Source: Chara braunii
Lineage: Eukaryota; Streptophyta; Charophyceae; Charales; Characeae
Direction: 5' to 3'
NCBI GenBank assembly: GCA_003427395.1
Contig: BFEA01000013.1
Span: 6,333,732-6,355,605 of the forward strand
DNA length: 21,874 nucleotides
Part shown: piece by piece, positions 1-9,433 of the stretch
How the letters are laid out: each line of letters opens with the position of its first letter
Position numbering within the stretch: the first letter of the stretch is position 1
Position numbers and translations under genes: made by a program
Notes under the pieces: generated by a model
Database searches by the model: none
What the model was told of the DNA's origin: nothing
The model's input: only the letters and a program-made list of their open reading frames with translations

Positions 1-35
<35 letters not shown>
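1..35. repeat. (GT)n microsatellite at the window edge
   Basis: About 17 uninterrupted GT units open the window and may continue to the left of it. A T-rich stretch with several T runs follows at about 69-107. No gene is visible in 1-265. Confidence 0.97.
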
Positions 36-37
<2 letters not shown>

Positions 38-264
38 CGCTCACTGCCACCGGTCGGTTTTCATCAGCCGTTGTTTTTTGTTTTTTTTGTGTTTTTTTTT
101 TTTTTCCTTATTTCCTCACGTTTTCTTCTCGTCTCTCGGAGCCATCGAGTGCCAGTGCCCCCTCCCCTGACCCGCTATGCACCCAACCGTGCAATTGAAC
201 TCCACATGCATGCATGTGCTTTGATGTGCTTTGAATGCGCGTTCAATCCTTTCAGTTATGAACG

Positions 265-1870
265 CGTGGTTTCATAGGTACACGTGGCAAGATCCTAAGA
301 CACCGCTGCAATACCTGGGCATTAAGCTCAGAGATGCGGGGCCCGACCACACAATGGCGCCAAAGATGATCACCGAGATGCTCCACGAACTGGACAACTG
401 GTCAAGCATTTACACTTCAGCGTTCGGGCGAGCGCTGACACTCAATGATTCTATATTTTGCATGCTCTGGTATGCAGCCACCATCTGGACACCGGAGTCG
501 AACATGGCAAGTACTCTCAATCCACGGCCTACCTTTGGACAGGCAATCATTCCAGGCAGAGCTCCACTCCCATGGTAGCTTGGGCATACCTCACACAGCC
601 CAAAGTAAGAGGGGGCCTGGGAATAATGAACTCGCTCACACAAACAAAAGCCCTCCAGAACAAGTGGGATGGGGAAGCTGCTAAATAACCACAGTCTGCC
701 ATGGACCACCCTGGCGCTACACAGGATCAGGCAATTACCAAAGGCCTCCACCTCGTCCCACATGCAGGGATACTTCTGGCTGATGTCCAAAACATGGTCC
801 GCCGCCGAGCCGCGCAGCAGCAGAAGCAACAACCGCACCAGCAACAAGAACTGTATGAGACACGGACAGACGACTTGGATGTACCTCACTAAAACTTGGA
901 GGGAAATCTTCCCAGCTAAATTCCGTCAACCGACAAACAGGGAAGAAGTCATGCGTCAGCCGCTTTTCTGCAATCAGTGGCTTAAAGACCAAGCAGACAA
1001 ACCTTGGACACTGACGACCCAGGACGGCCGCAGGATCACGTGGTTGGAACGAGGAGTCTGGAAGATTAGCCACATATGGAATCACCAGCACAGCCGGTGG
1101 AAAACCTTCCCAGAACTCAGAGACACCCTCAAAGGTTGCCACAACCTGCAAGATAATCTGGCCGCCCTCCTACAATCGATTCCTCCCAAAGTGCCCACCA
1201 CTGCTACAGGCCCCCCCCACATGGACGTCTGGAGAATGGGCCACTTCCGATCTGGGAAGGCATCCCTACAGTGGCCCTATCATTCATCAAACGAACAGGT
1301 CCAGCTGGGAAATGGGCACTATGGACCACCATTCATGACATTCAGCAGCCAGGGCTGACCGTGAGCATCGTCACAAAAACGGTGGCAGCCAGAGTAACAG
1401 CTAAAACGAGCGTCCTGAGAAAAGTGAGGGTGCTGGAGGACGACGAGTACAGGATTTACAATCCAACATTAGAATTGCAAGAACTCGAAGTCGATCCAGC
1501 GGAGTGGACTTGGAAAACAGCCTCTGGGCATATGGGGACGGAGAGCAGAACCAGCATCCCGGACTACATAACATGGTTCGACTACAGGCTACACACTATC
1601 TATAAGGTCGGAGAAGCACGTGACAGGAGGGCTCAGGGCCCGCATACAGATCTCGTGGCATATTCCCCTGGCAATCAGAAACACCCGCATCCGAAGTATG
1701 CAATGGCTCATCTACTATCACGCATTGTCAGTCAAGAAATGGCTAAGCAGGCATAGGTCCGAAGCCAACAGCTGGTCAACCTGTGTGCCCTCTGTGAGGA
1801 AGGAAGTTGGAACCACAGAGGACCTGCCCCATTGCTCGCTCCTGTCCAAGCGCAGCAAAGCTATGGAATA
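265..1870 (+). pseudogene. LINE ORF2 C-terminal fragment (post-palm RT, connector, zf-RVT-like block)
   Basis: Pieces lie in alternating frames. Frame 3 runs to about 480 and carries QYLGIKL and LWYAATIW. Frame 2 runs to about 686 with the GGLGIMNS block. Frame 3 runs to about 1260 and includes FCNQWLKDQ and GVWKISHIW. Frame 2 runs to about 1640 with LWTTIHD, VLEDDEYR and EWTWKTASG. Frame 3 then carries ARIQISWHIPLAIRN and a Cys-rich stretch. This succession is the usual order in plant LINE ORF2 proteins downstream of the polymerase palm. With four or five frame changes in 1.6 kb it is clearly dead. The family call is firm; the exact clade cannot be set from this fragment. Confidence 0.8.
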
Positions 1871-2109
1871 GAACAGAAACACTATGGGCTTACTTAACTG
1901 ATTCGTCCCTGCCCGGGAACAGGATCACACGACTTACCGGACCGAGGAACCAACACTGCCCGTGACTTGGCAAAGGCCCCTCTTCCAAAGAATTCGCCCT
2001 CTCACACTGTGGGTGATATGGAGGAGAAGATGTAAAGAGACCGTCGCTGCCCAGACCACTGCTATACCTGAATCATGGGAGACCCTCGTTCACCTAGGCC
2101 GAGTACCAA

Positions 2110-2331
2110 GCTGACTGGAGCGAAGCAGCAAAGTTCATTAAAAACAATTCCACCGAGCAGCAGGAAATTATTGACAAATTCAATAGAGAGCACCTGGGGA
2201 ACGGAAAGCTGGGCTGCATAGAAGGCAACACACCACGGCTCATCTGGAGGATCGCAGGAATCCAACCAACATGGAGAGCACCACGGGGCAGCATCAGATC
2301 CGCTGACACCTATTCGCTCACAAGCAGATAG
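2110..2331 (+). pseudogene. Preserved C-terminal end of the LINE ORF2
   Basis: An uninterrupted frame of 73 codons starts with ADWSEAAKFI and ends TYSLTSR before TAG at 2329-2331. It has no start codon of its own and continues the LINE ORF2 decoded upstream. It is rich in charged and polar residues and has no motif I can name. Its stop fixes the beginning of the LINE 3' UTR. Confidence 0.6.
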
Positions 2332-2750
2332 TGTTAATCTGGACATAGCATGACGAGCGGGTAGCTAGGGTTTAGGGTTTAAGACTTCCAGAGATAGGGC
2401 TCACAGGGCACACATCCGAGATTCGTAGATTACCAGAGACAGGAAATGGCGAGGGCTTAGCAGCAGTACGATACATTCTTTACGAGGCATCAACTTAGTT
2501 TCTTGAACTTTCTTCCTTTATTTCTGTTTTGCATTTATTTCAAATTATTTGTGCAGTTTTTTTTTTTTTTTTTTTGCAAGTTGCAGACATGGGGTCGCTG
2601 GACCGGGTTTCCAGCTCAAGCCAAATCTGGGTAACGGCCCCAGCACTCTCCGGGTTGTGCTGATTAGGAATTCCCAGCCTCTTTGAGTTCCCAACTATTC
2701 ACATCTAATAAAACTGCAGGTTTCCTTTTATAAGAAAAAACAAAAAAAAA
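2332..2750 (+). other. LINE 3' UTR with telomere-like repeat, T run and poly(A) signal
   Basis: This non-coding stretch follows the ORF2 stop. It contains about two Arabidopsis-type telomere units (CTAGGGTTTAGGGTTT, 2365-2380), a run of about 18 T near 2557-2575, AATAAA at 2707-2712 and a tail of A with one C and one G at 2732-2750. A poly(A) signal 20-25 bases before an A-rich tail is the normal 3' end of a retroposed LINE. Confidence 0.65.
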
Positions 2751-3112
2751 TGGGGCTGCACACATGGGAAAGAAAAAGAGAACAGGCAATGAAGTCGAAT
2801 GAACAGAGACAACAAGAAGTTTCTTCATGGGTCTCAGTTGTTAGAGAGAGAGAAACAAAGCAAGACCTCCAATCCTCTTTCAACTCCATTTTGTAGTTCT
2901 GTCTTCCCATTTTGTTTACTGAATTATTTTTTTAATTAAGTTCATTACCACCATTCAAGAAGATTATTCAGTGGGCAGATTGATGTATGTCAAATTTTAA
3001 TGTGGAAAGAATCGAGTGAGAGATGCTGAGGTGGGAAAGAAAGAAAAAAAATCCCTGGGCTAGCCACCCGTTTGGGGTTTGCTGCTGGTTTGCCACGTGT
3101 TATTTTATTTAA
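2751..3112. other. Intergenic A/T-rich flank, no gene seen
   Basis: A/T-rich sequence with short GA and A runs (for example 2842-2860 and 3036-3050). Short open frames on both strands show no motif or coding composition. Its right end, TTATTTTATTTAAG, could be a splice acceptor for the candidate exon that follows. Confidence 0.5.
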
Positions 3113-3369
3113 GGTCGGTCCCTGAACCCACGAGTCTGGATGATTCCTGCAGCCAAACATTGGAGAAAGGAGATGACAGACTTCCAGGTGCCGGTGGTTT
3201 TATAAGCGTGTCCAGTACAGGCAGTCACGAATGGCCAACACCAATCAGTGGGCTTGTGCGGGCCTCGCGAAGACCGAATCTGCAGTTTGTCACCTTGCAG
3301 AACACAAGTGCAGCAGGGACACAGTTCGTATTTCATAAAAGCATGTTAGCCGTCGACCCTTTCAACCTG
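3113..3369 (+). CDS. Possible internal exon of an unidentified plus-strand gene
   Basis: An open stretch of 85 codons with mixed, protein-like composition (it includes SHEWPTPISGLVRAS and FVFHKSMLAVDPFNL) is bounded on the left by a T-rich acceptor-like sequence ending AAG and on the right by CTG|GTAAGG, a good plant 5' splice site. The frame has no in-frame ATG near its start, which suits an internal exon. I recognise no domain and cannot see matching exons on either side, so chance openness is a real alternative. Confidence 0.22.
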
Positions 3370-3567
3370 GTAAGGTATGGCTTCAACTTTGACACGTCAA
3401 TTTCAAACCTTACCCCTATAAGCACTATACTACTCACTGCAATTTTGAATTTTAACCTTTGTCCATAATACACAAGCCCAGATTCTGCAAAGTGCAGGGA
3501 AGAAGGCAGAGGACAGAGATACAAGATTGAAAATGGTTGTAACAAACAACACAACCCAAACAAACAG

Positions 3568-3690
3568 GACTACCTTCTTCACCCGAATAGAACGCCCGCC
3601 CGGTAATTATGACCGTATCTGGACTGAAAGTTGATACCGAATACCAGCTATAATGACTGAGCGTTCTATTCGGGTGAGAAGACGGTAGTC
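3568..3690. repeat. 123-bp hairpin: near-perfect 28/30-bp inverted repeat
   Basis: The left arm at 3568-3595 and right arm at 3661-3690 are reverse complements apart from two single-base length differences. The shared core is CACCCGAATAGAACGC. The 65-base interior can pair further (GGTAATTAT against ATAATG). No target-site duplication is obvious. It may be a small foldback MITE or a small-RNA precursor-type hairpin. It lies in non-coding flank. Confidence 0.8.
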
Positions 3691-3785
3691 TCACAACAAC
3701 CAGGGCTTGACTGCACATGAAGGAAGAAAAATTGCAGACATTTACTTGAAACAGCGCCTGCAATGCAATGGCAGTTGCCGAAAAT

Positions 3786-3960
3786 CCTGGTACATGGTCA
3801 CCCCTCTTTCTGTGGATCGGTGTACAACTCGGTTGCACCTACCGCCCCCCTTTTTCTACATTGAAGGGCTTCCACTGGTACATAGTCGCCCCTCTTTCTG
3901 CATATCAACCTCCAACTCAGGTGCAGATGGTGCCCACCTTTCCACATCAAAGGGCTTCCG
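3786..3960. repeat. Imperfect 2 x 87-bp tandem duplication
   Basis: CTGGTACATGGTCACCCCTC at about 3788 recurs as CTGGTACATAGTCGCCCCTC at about 3875, and CTACATTGAAGGGCTTCC at about 3856 recurs as CCACATCAAAGGGCTTCC at about 3942. The period is 86-88 bp with many substitutions, so the duplication is old. No gene is evident. Confidence 0.65.
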
Positions 3961-4843
3961 AAGCTTCACTACATCAGTGGGATGGCCTCCACGGCACTCA
4001 CTGCCAAGCGCCAGTACTATGTTGGCATCAGTACCGCCTACCTAGATCGCGACCAGATTCCTGTTTTCTGATAAAAACAAGGTTCAGCCTTATTCTTACC
4101 AACCTCCCTGTCAACCTGATCAAGTGAAGGTCCGACATCAGCCTTCAGGTTGGAAGATATAGACACTCTTTCCACCCTCTTCAGGAGACAAGCTCTCACT
4201 CCTGGTTTTGACGGAAAACATACAGGGATCCTCCGCGAAACAGAAAGGCATGTGGCACGGAAAAAGAATCAGCAAGGAATGAATCAGCGCAGGTGAACAC
4301 AATGATGTGAACCCCTTTGACGTCTACAAAGAAGGGAAAAGACCAACTCCACTTAAAACATGGATGGTGATGACCTCCTTGTCTGTGATGACAACAAATC
4401 ATCGGAAACGAATCTGACAACCACAGAGCTGTGTTCGCATCGATAGGTCACTCATCGCGCAGTGCCACAGCTTCATCACTGTGCAAAGGAGACAAAGTTG
4501 CGTGCTGGACATTCTGCTCGAGCAATACTGGATTAACGGAGGGCAATACGGTTGAGGAAGACTAACTGGAGACCAATCCCTGGACCCAATTGAGCTGGCG
4601 ACTCTTGCTGTGCAAGCACCTCATCGATCACACAGGTAGCATCTACACAGATGGATTTTGCTGCTCGCACAGGCAGCACTCTTCATTACCTCGCACTAAA
4701 GGGCCAGCCAGCCTTCCTATTCCACCAAGCCACACCTTGTGCACATGCCCAGGTAGCGAGTCAATGTGACGACCTTTCTGATCAGATACCTTGCTGGTCA
4801 CTCTTGTCTTCTGAACATGTCATTTACACAACCCCACAACAAA
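3961..4843. other. Downstream (3') flank of ALG12, no gene seen
   Basis: Both strands carry only short open frames without motifs. The part nearest 4843 should hold the ALG12 3' UTR, which is transcribed leftwards. I found no unambiguous AATAAA on the minus strand, but plant-type poly(A) signals are degenerate. Confidence 0.45.
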
Positions 4844-6379
4844 TCACGCATGCCCATCAGCGGACTTGCACATGCATTGAGCTTCTTCCATGCCCTCGAC
4901 TTTTCGCCGATGAAGAAAAATGTACGGCTTCTGCACCACTTCAATAGGAGGAAAGGCAAATCGAAACCCAATATGAGAGAAACCCTCGACAGTGTCAGTG
5001 CAGCAGTACCCAGGAACTGTCTTATGCGAGCTGAGAAGATGTGTGAAATTTCTTACCGCCATGAGGTCTGGTGGTATGTTTTCTTCTTTGGAGTATTTCC
5101 AGTTACCTCTCTGCTGCTCGCAGAAACGAGACACCCCCGTCATAGCTGGCAGGACGCTGATATGAACTCTCCTCCCCTCCACTTCTTCACGGACACCGTA
5201 GTGTGACTGGTTCAGCTCTTGTGAATGCAAGTACATGAGAGCATACGCACCAGGGTAATTCCGATACGATGCCGCTGCCATAATCATAGAAACACTCACA
5301 CTTGCGAGAAGCAGAAGCACGGTCCCCAAGAATGCAATGCCCCATGCAGGCTTCTTGCGGTTGTTATACAAGCGTGCAAGGGCAGTTGCAGCAGAAAGAT
5401 TCAGCATTGGAAGTGCAGGGAAGATAAACCGAAGCTCTTTGTGAGGGAGGCGTGAATACAGGAAAATGAAACACACGACGGGGGTAATGAAAGGAACTAA
5501 TCTCCGGTCGAGGAATACACCCACAACAGCCAACGGGTATGCAACGAGCATACTTCGAACCAAAGCAGAAGTGAAATACCAGTGGGCCGGAGAGACACCC
5601 CACTCTGAGCTCCTGTTGAGCACCGTGTTGAACCACAGGACCTCTCCCTCTGGCCAGATAGAACGGCCCCAAAACACTGAATCCACAAACACGGTGAGCG
5701 CAAGGCTAATGACAGCGGAGCTCAAACCACAATGGATGGCTGAAATCAATGGCACGGACTGAGACATGAGTAAGTGGATGCCAATAGGAATGACTAGAAG
5801 CCACATGTCACACCGAAACACAATGGCAGCGAACACCAGAAGGCGAATGGTTGCTTCCATTCGACCTTCAAGCCAATATGCATATGCCAAGGTGACAACT
5901 GCGAGAGCAAACACATTTGGGAGGGGTCGGCTGCAGTAAAATAGCAGGTGAAACTGAGTTAAGACTACAACAGCAAATGCGGAGGCCACTTGGGGGCCAA
6001 ATCTTAGTGCCACCTTCCGGCGGAATATGGCAAGACATGTGACCGTTAGAATGGCCAGAATCATGCGAACCGTGTATAGCGCATAGAGTTTCGGAAGATG
6101 GAAGAGTTGCATTGGGATGACAAGAGGCGCAGACAAGGTGGCTACGACAATTGCCCCGATAAATGTCCGGGGCACCACCCCTGGAAAAGTTAGATGATCA
6201 TAATTGGATAAATCCCACTTCCAGAAGAGCAGGTCATGGATGGCCTGAACATTGAAGCTCTCCTCCACCTTTGTGTAAGGAACCATGAAAACGTGCCCGA
6301 TGGCAACCACCAGAAGGACAAAGTCCCACCATGTGAATAAGTGGCGATACATTTCCACAAGCTTAGAACTGCCAGCCAT
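4844..6379 (-). CDS. ALG12: ALG12: dolichyl-P-Man:Man7GlcNAc2-PP-dolichol alpha-1,6-mannosyltransferase
   Basis: The 511-residue open frame encodes a GT-C fold, family GT22 mannosyltransferase. In the ER membrane, ALG12 adds the eighth mannose (alpha-1,6) to the lipid-linked oligosaccharide before transfer to nascent glycoproteins. Visible signatures are YTKVEESFN at residues 35-43 in the first luminal loop, with the acidic residues expected at the GT-C active site; CSRPLPN at 149-155; a conserved WPEGEVLWFN stretch at 242-251; and HKELRFIFP at 313-321, the ALG12-type form of the family motif. Many hydrophobic segments alternate with short loops, for example residues 21-33, 72-90, 103-118, 131-147 and 156-169. 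The C-terminal 140 residues are luminal-type and soluble. The length matches plant and animal ALG12 (about 490-510). The ATG lies in a plant-like context (GGGAAATGGCTGG). It has no introns, stops or frameshifts, unlike everything around it. ALG9 or PIG-B are less likely because of the ELRF motif. Confidence 0.95.
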   Translation of the reverse strand: MAGSSKLVEMYRHLFTWWDFVLLVVAIGHVFMVPYTKVEESFNVQAIHDLLFWKWDLSNYDHLTFPGVVPRTFIGAIVVATLSAPLVIPMQLFHLPKLYALYTVRMILAILTVTCLAIFRRKVALRFGPQVASAFAVVVLTQFHLLFYCSRPLPNVFALAVVTLAYAYWLEGRMEATIRLLVFAAIVFRCDMWLLVIPIGIHLLMSQSVPLISAIHCGLSSAVISLALTVFVDSVFWGRSIWPEGEVLWFNTVLNRSSEWGVSPAHWYFTSALVRSMLVAYPLAVVGVFLDRRLVPFITPVVCFIFLYSRLPHKELRFIFPALPMLNLSAATALARLYNNRKKPAWGIAFLGTVLLLLASVSVSMIMAAASYRNYPGAYALMYLHSQELNQSHYGVREEVEGRRVHISVLPAMTGVSRFCEQQRGNWKYSKEENIPPDLMAVRNFTHLLSSHKTVPGYCCTDTVEGFSHIGFRFAFPPIEVVQKPYIFLHRRKVEGMEEAQCMCKSADGHA

Positions 6380-7041
6380 TTCCCTTCTTGTTTACTCTAT
6401 AAGTAGGCCCACATAATGACAAAAGACGCTGCCTTGTTCACCCTTTCACAAATATGGCGACTTGCTGTTGACAGCGGTCCATGGAAAAAAACATCAATAG
6501 GTTGTTGCTGAACTTGTGACCGTCAATAAGTAGGGTTGAATAATGGCTAAAAAAAGCCTATCTTCCTCAACTCTTTGAAAAAACAGCTCTACTGAAAATT
6601 CATTCGCTACCACCACCAGATGAACAGAAGTTGCCCCTGGCAGTAGGACTCGGAAAGATCTGACAGAAAACCTTGTGCACTATGCTCCCCCACTCGATAA
6701 TGTGCATGCATCTGCTTGGCAGCCGCCTGCTAAGCTTCACGAATTCTTAACTCTCATGTTGTCAGCTCTGGTCTTTTGCAGTTCTCATGCCTCCGTAAGT
6801 GCCAATTTGGGACAAGAATCAACCTTCTTTCTGAGCAATCACAGAGAGACAGAAAAACCCTGCAAGAAGTTAAAACCACCATACCACAAAGGTGGTTTCA
6901 ACCCCTTCCCTACCCCTGCACCTTTACAGGCATTTCCCTTTCTTCGAACCACTGTCATCTTTGTCAGCAGCATCGGCATCATCGTCATCAGCATCCATAT
7001 CAACATCCAACATCATCAGCATCAACCACACCGAACAAATA
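6380..7041 (-). promoter_or_regulatory. ALG12 upstream flank, presumed promoter and 5' UTR
   Basis: This is the only non-repetitive DNA between the ALG12 start and LTR A. No canonical TATA box sits at a typical distance. A short hairpin with 8-bp perfect arms (AAACCACC and GGTGGTTT) lies at 6869-6902, and a degenerate CAT/ATC-rich stretch spans about 6965-7030. Open frames across it are not gene-like. LTR A begins only about 660 bp from the ALG12 ATG, so the promoter must be compact or include retroelement DNA. Confidence 0.4.
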
Positions 7042-7480
7042 TGCAATCAGACTCACTTTCGTTCACCTTCACATGCATACAAACAGGTTGCGCAGCAGAA
7101 CTGGCGACAAGCGCCCACTTCAAACTCAGAAATATGGAAACCCGGAACACAGTTCAGATACAATTTCACTTCAGATGGCTCTGGCGCATCAGCGCCTGTA
7201 CAACTCTCTGTTCGTCACTTGCTCAACACTGCTGTTCGCACACAGGATCACCCTGGATATCCCACACGCAACACACTGTACACTCACACACTCACACGCG
7301 CCACTCTCTCTCCTATCAGCTATGGCGGCTATGGCCGCTGCTACCCTATCGCTATGGCTAAGCTTCCTTCTCACCCACTTCGTCTTCGGGCCTACTGCAG
7401 ACCACCTCGCACAAGTCGCTGTGGCAGCGCTTCCGCATGGCTTACGCAGGAATCAATGAATGGCTGGTCGCTGCCTCTCA

Positions 7481-7487
7481 ATTTATA
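7481..7487 (-). promoter_or_regulatory. TATA box of LTR A
   Basis: TATAAAT on the minus strand sits at the same LTR position as in LTR C, with the same downstream sequence (GAGGCAGCG). It would place transcription start near 7450. Confidence 0.55.
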
Positions 7488-7703
7488 ATTCTGTAGCTCG
7501 TTGGTCTGGCCCTTTCCCATGCCCGTGGTGCACACAGTCCCGTACGGTACTTGCTTGACTGGACTAGGACTGACTGGGACTGGGACTGCTGACTTAGCAC
7601 AGGTAGACTCCACCACTTGCCCACTTGCCTCTGTCCCAAACGTGAGCAGCTTCGAAAGGCCAATACTAGGGCCTTCCGGAAGGTTTAGTCTTGGCCTTTC
7701 GGA

Positions 7704-7765
7704 GACTGTAGCAGCTACGACCTTGACCTTTCAGGACTGTAGCAGCTACAACCTTGACCTTTCAG
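7704..7765. repeat. Two 31-bp U3 repeats in LTR A
   Basis: Two direct copies of a 31-bp unit built on GTAGCAGCTAC and CCTTGACC, at 7704-7734 and 7735-7765, differ at one base. LTR C has three copies and LTR B two. Confidence 0.85.
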
Positions 7766-8033
7766 AAGTCCTGAAGCTACGACTTCTAGAACTCCTAAGA
7801 CCTCTACCCGACAGATCTACAGATCGAACCCTTACAACCTATAGACCCTACGACACTCTGCCACGGTTACGAATACACAGGTCACGGGTTCAACTCCTGG
7901 GGTTGACACAGATACTGTACACAGGTAAGGTGAGAACTAGGGATAAGAGTCCTGAGATCTGCATTCGCTGCTGCTAACAGGTGAAAACTGTTTCACTCCC
8001 GCCGGCCTAAATTCGAGGTCCTACGAGAATAAC

Positions 8034-8306
8034 TTAGTCCAAGGCAGGACGTTTACCTTTCTTATCTCTCTCGTAGGCTCTAACTACGTCGGGAGCTGTT
8101 TCTAGAAGTTCTGTTCTAGTAAACCAGCGGTCGTCCTCTGGTTCCTGATAAGCAAACCGAACCTTATACTGCTTCTGCGGACGACCTCTACCTCCTGTTC
8201 TGAAGACGTCTTCACCTATAATGCCGTCAATGTCGTACCTTCCGTCCATGTCTGATGGAATCATGGATCTCCTAGATGGAAACTGTTGACTTGTGACACA
8301 CGGCAA
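8034..8306 (-). pseudogene. Chromodomain of gypsy copy 1 (Pol C-terminus)
   Basis: The segment YDIDGIIGED, then QYKVRFAYQEPEDDRWFT, then LLETAPDVVRAYER matches a chromodomain: three beta strands with aromatic positions and a C-terminal helix. Such domains at the end of Ty3/gypsy integrases direct insertion towards particular chromatin. The frame is offset from integrase by a net 7-bp deletion near 8290: copy 2 keeps FHASKLLPCV, while copy 1 reads FHACCRV. It ends at TAA, 8034-8036, about 40 bp before the LTR. Confidence 0.75.
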
Positions 8307-9433
8307 CAGGCATGAAACACAGGGTAGGTGTGGAGGTGTGCTGGGATCTTTACTGTGTAGGACGGCCCATCCTCGCCGCCCTTAACTTCTAGAACTGGCC
8401 ACGGTCCTCTATACACGGGCAGTAACTTCTGCGAGATGTTTTCCTCGGGAGCAAATTCTTTGGACTTGATCCAGACCAGGTCGCCTACTTGAAACTGTGA
8501 CGGGCGACGGTGCTTATTAGCTTGTTCTATCATTCGGTGCTGGGCCTTCCTGAGGTTCTCTGCCACGGTAGCTAACTCTTTCTCGTGCTGTAATGCAAAC
8601 TCCCTAGTACCGGGCCGTAGCCTGTGGATCTGGTCCCGGTTAAGTCCCTCAAACGGTCTACGTGGTTTAAAGGACTTGTGCAACTCATTGGGAGTCCGAC
8701 AGGTGGACAAGTGCACGCTATTGTTATAGGCACTGACTACCTTGGGCAACATATCGTCCCAATTGATTTGATCTGGTCTAATGTACATTCACAGAACTTG
8801 CTGCAGGATCTTGTTCATTTGTTCAGTCTGACCGTTAGTCTCTAGATGACGGCCAGATGACATCAACAGCTTGGAGCCATAGACTCTCATCAACTCCTGC
8901 CAGTTCTGATTCGTGAACCGGGTGTCTCTATCACTAACTATAGACAGTGGAATCACGTGTTCACTGACGGAATGATCAAAGAACCTCTGAATAACTAACT
9001 CTGTGCGTGCCTCTGAGGGCAAAGGAACTAAAACATCATATTTACTGAATCTGTCAACTATTACCATGACTTGGCTCTTGCCGTGCCTACTCTTGACATG
9101 GGTGTCCATAAAGTCAATGAACACTGAATCTCCTGGCTAATCAGGAATAGGCAAGGGCCTGAGAAGACCTAGAGGGGCACGCGTAAAGGTCTTATTTCTC
9201 TGGCAGACGTTACAACTGCGAACATACTCTATGCAGTCGGCCTTCATCACAGGCCATATGTACGCGCACATGAGGTTAGCTAGAGTCTTTTGCCAACCAA
9301 AATGTCCCTCGGTATCGTGGCATTCCCCTAGGATCAAACTACGGATCTCTTCACTGTTAGGAACGCACAATCGGTCAACTACGTTAGTCTTCTCGAATAG
9401 CAGCCCATCAGTAGTGCGGTATTCTGGTTCAGA
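8261..9433 (-). pseudogene. Integrase of gypsy copy 1
   Basis: The N-terminal zinc finger (9190-9330) has H-x-H as HDTEGHFGW and a CNVC pair. The catalytic core has first Asp in FIDFMD, second in IVSDRDTRF and Glu in TNGQTEQMN, so the DDE triad appears intact. The C-terminal domain has QVGDLVWIKSKEF and YRGPWPVLEV, the GPY/F-type module of gypsy integrases. Two in-frame stops interrupt it: TAG at 9137-9139, where copy 2 reads Gln (CAG), and TGA at 8789-8791, where copy 2 reads Arg (CGC). Confidence 0.88.

Larger units (their letters stand above)
265..2750 (+). mobile_element. 5'-truncated, decayed non-LTR (LINE) retrotransposon
   Basis: The conceptual translation follows the C-terminal part of a plant LINE ORF2 in order. 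First comes the region after the RT palm (QYLGIKL, then LDNWSS and LWYAATIW). Next is the PK.RGGLGI block with a KW pair, then a long connector with WTTIHD and a VLEDDEYR block. A Cys/His block (CPSAAKLW) and the ORF2 end follow. The reading frame switches at about 480, 686, 1260 and 1640, with at least one more switch near 1800-1860, so no functional protein is made. The RT catalytic palm and the upstream endonuclease are absent, as expected of a 5'-truncated insertion. The 3' end looks original, with a 3' UTR, AATAAA at 2707-2712 and an A-rich tail at 2732-2750. I could not identify a target-site duplication, so the 5' boundary is approximate. Confidence 0.82.
7042..7995 (-). repeat. LTR A: 3' LTR of gypsy copy 1
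   Basis: It starts TGCAATCAG and ends GTTTCA on the plus strand, the same ends as LTR C at 17170-18404, and aligns along most of its length with many substitutions and gaps. The right (U3) end abuts a purine-rich minus-strand tract GGCGGGAG, a good polypurine tract, followed by the chromodomain stop. U3 holds two 31-bp repeats (7704-7765). It is 954 bp against 1235 bp for LTR C. Confidence 0.82.

Noticed and set aside
2365-2380. A chromosome end or interstitial telomere block
   Set aside because: Only about two TTTAGGG units; ordinary sequence continues on both sides.
4651-5762. Plus-strand open frames opposite ALG12
   Set aside because: They are antisense shadows of a well-conserved minus-strand gene, with no motifs.
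6675-7488. Three overlapping plus-strand frames of about 200-230 codons upstream of ALG12
   Set aside because: Composition is Ser/His/Thr-rich with no domain, three frames are open at once, and half of each lies inside LTR A.
7870-7900. GGGTTCAACTC resembles a tRNA T-loop / Pol III B box (also at about 10217 and 18296)
   Set aside because: Flanking bases do not form a T stem, no A box or anticodon arm is at a suitable distance, and the sequence is part of the LTR U3.
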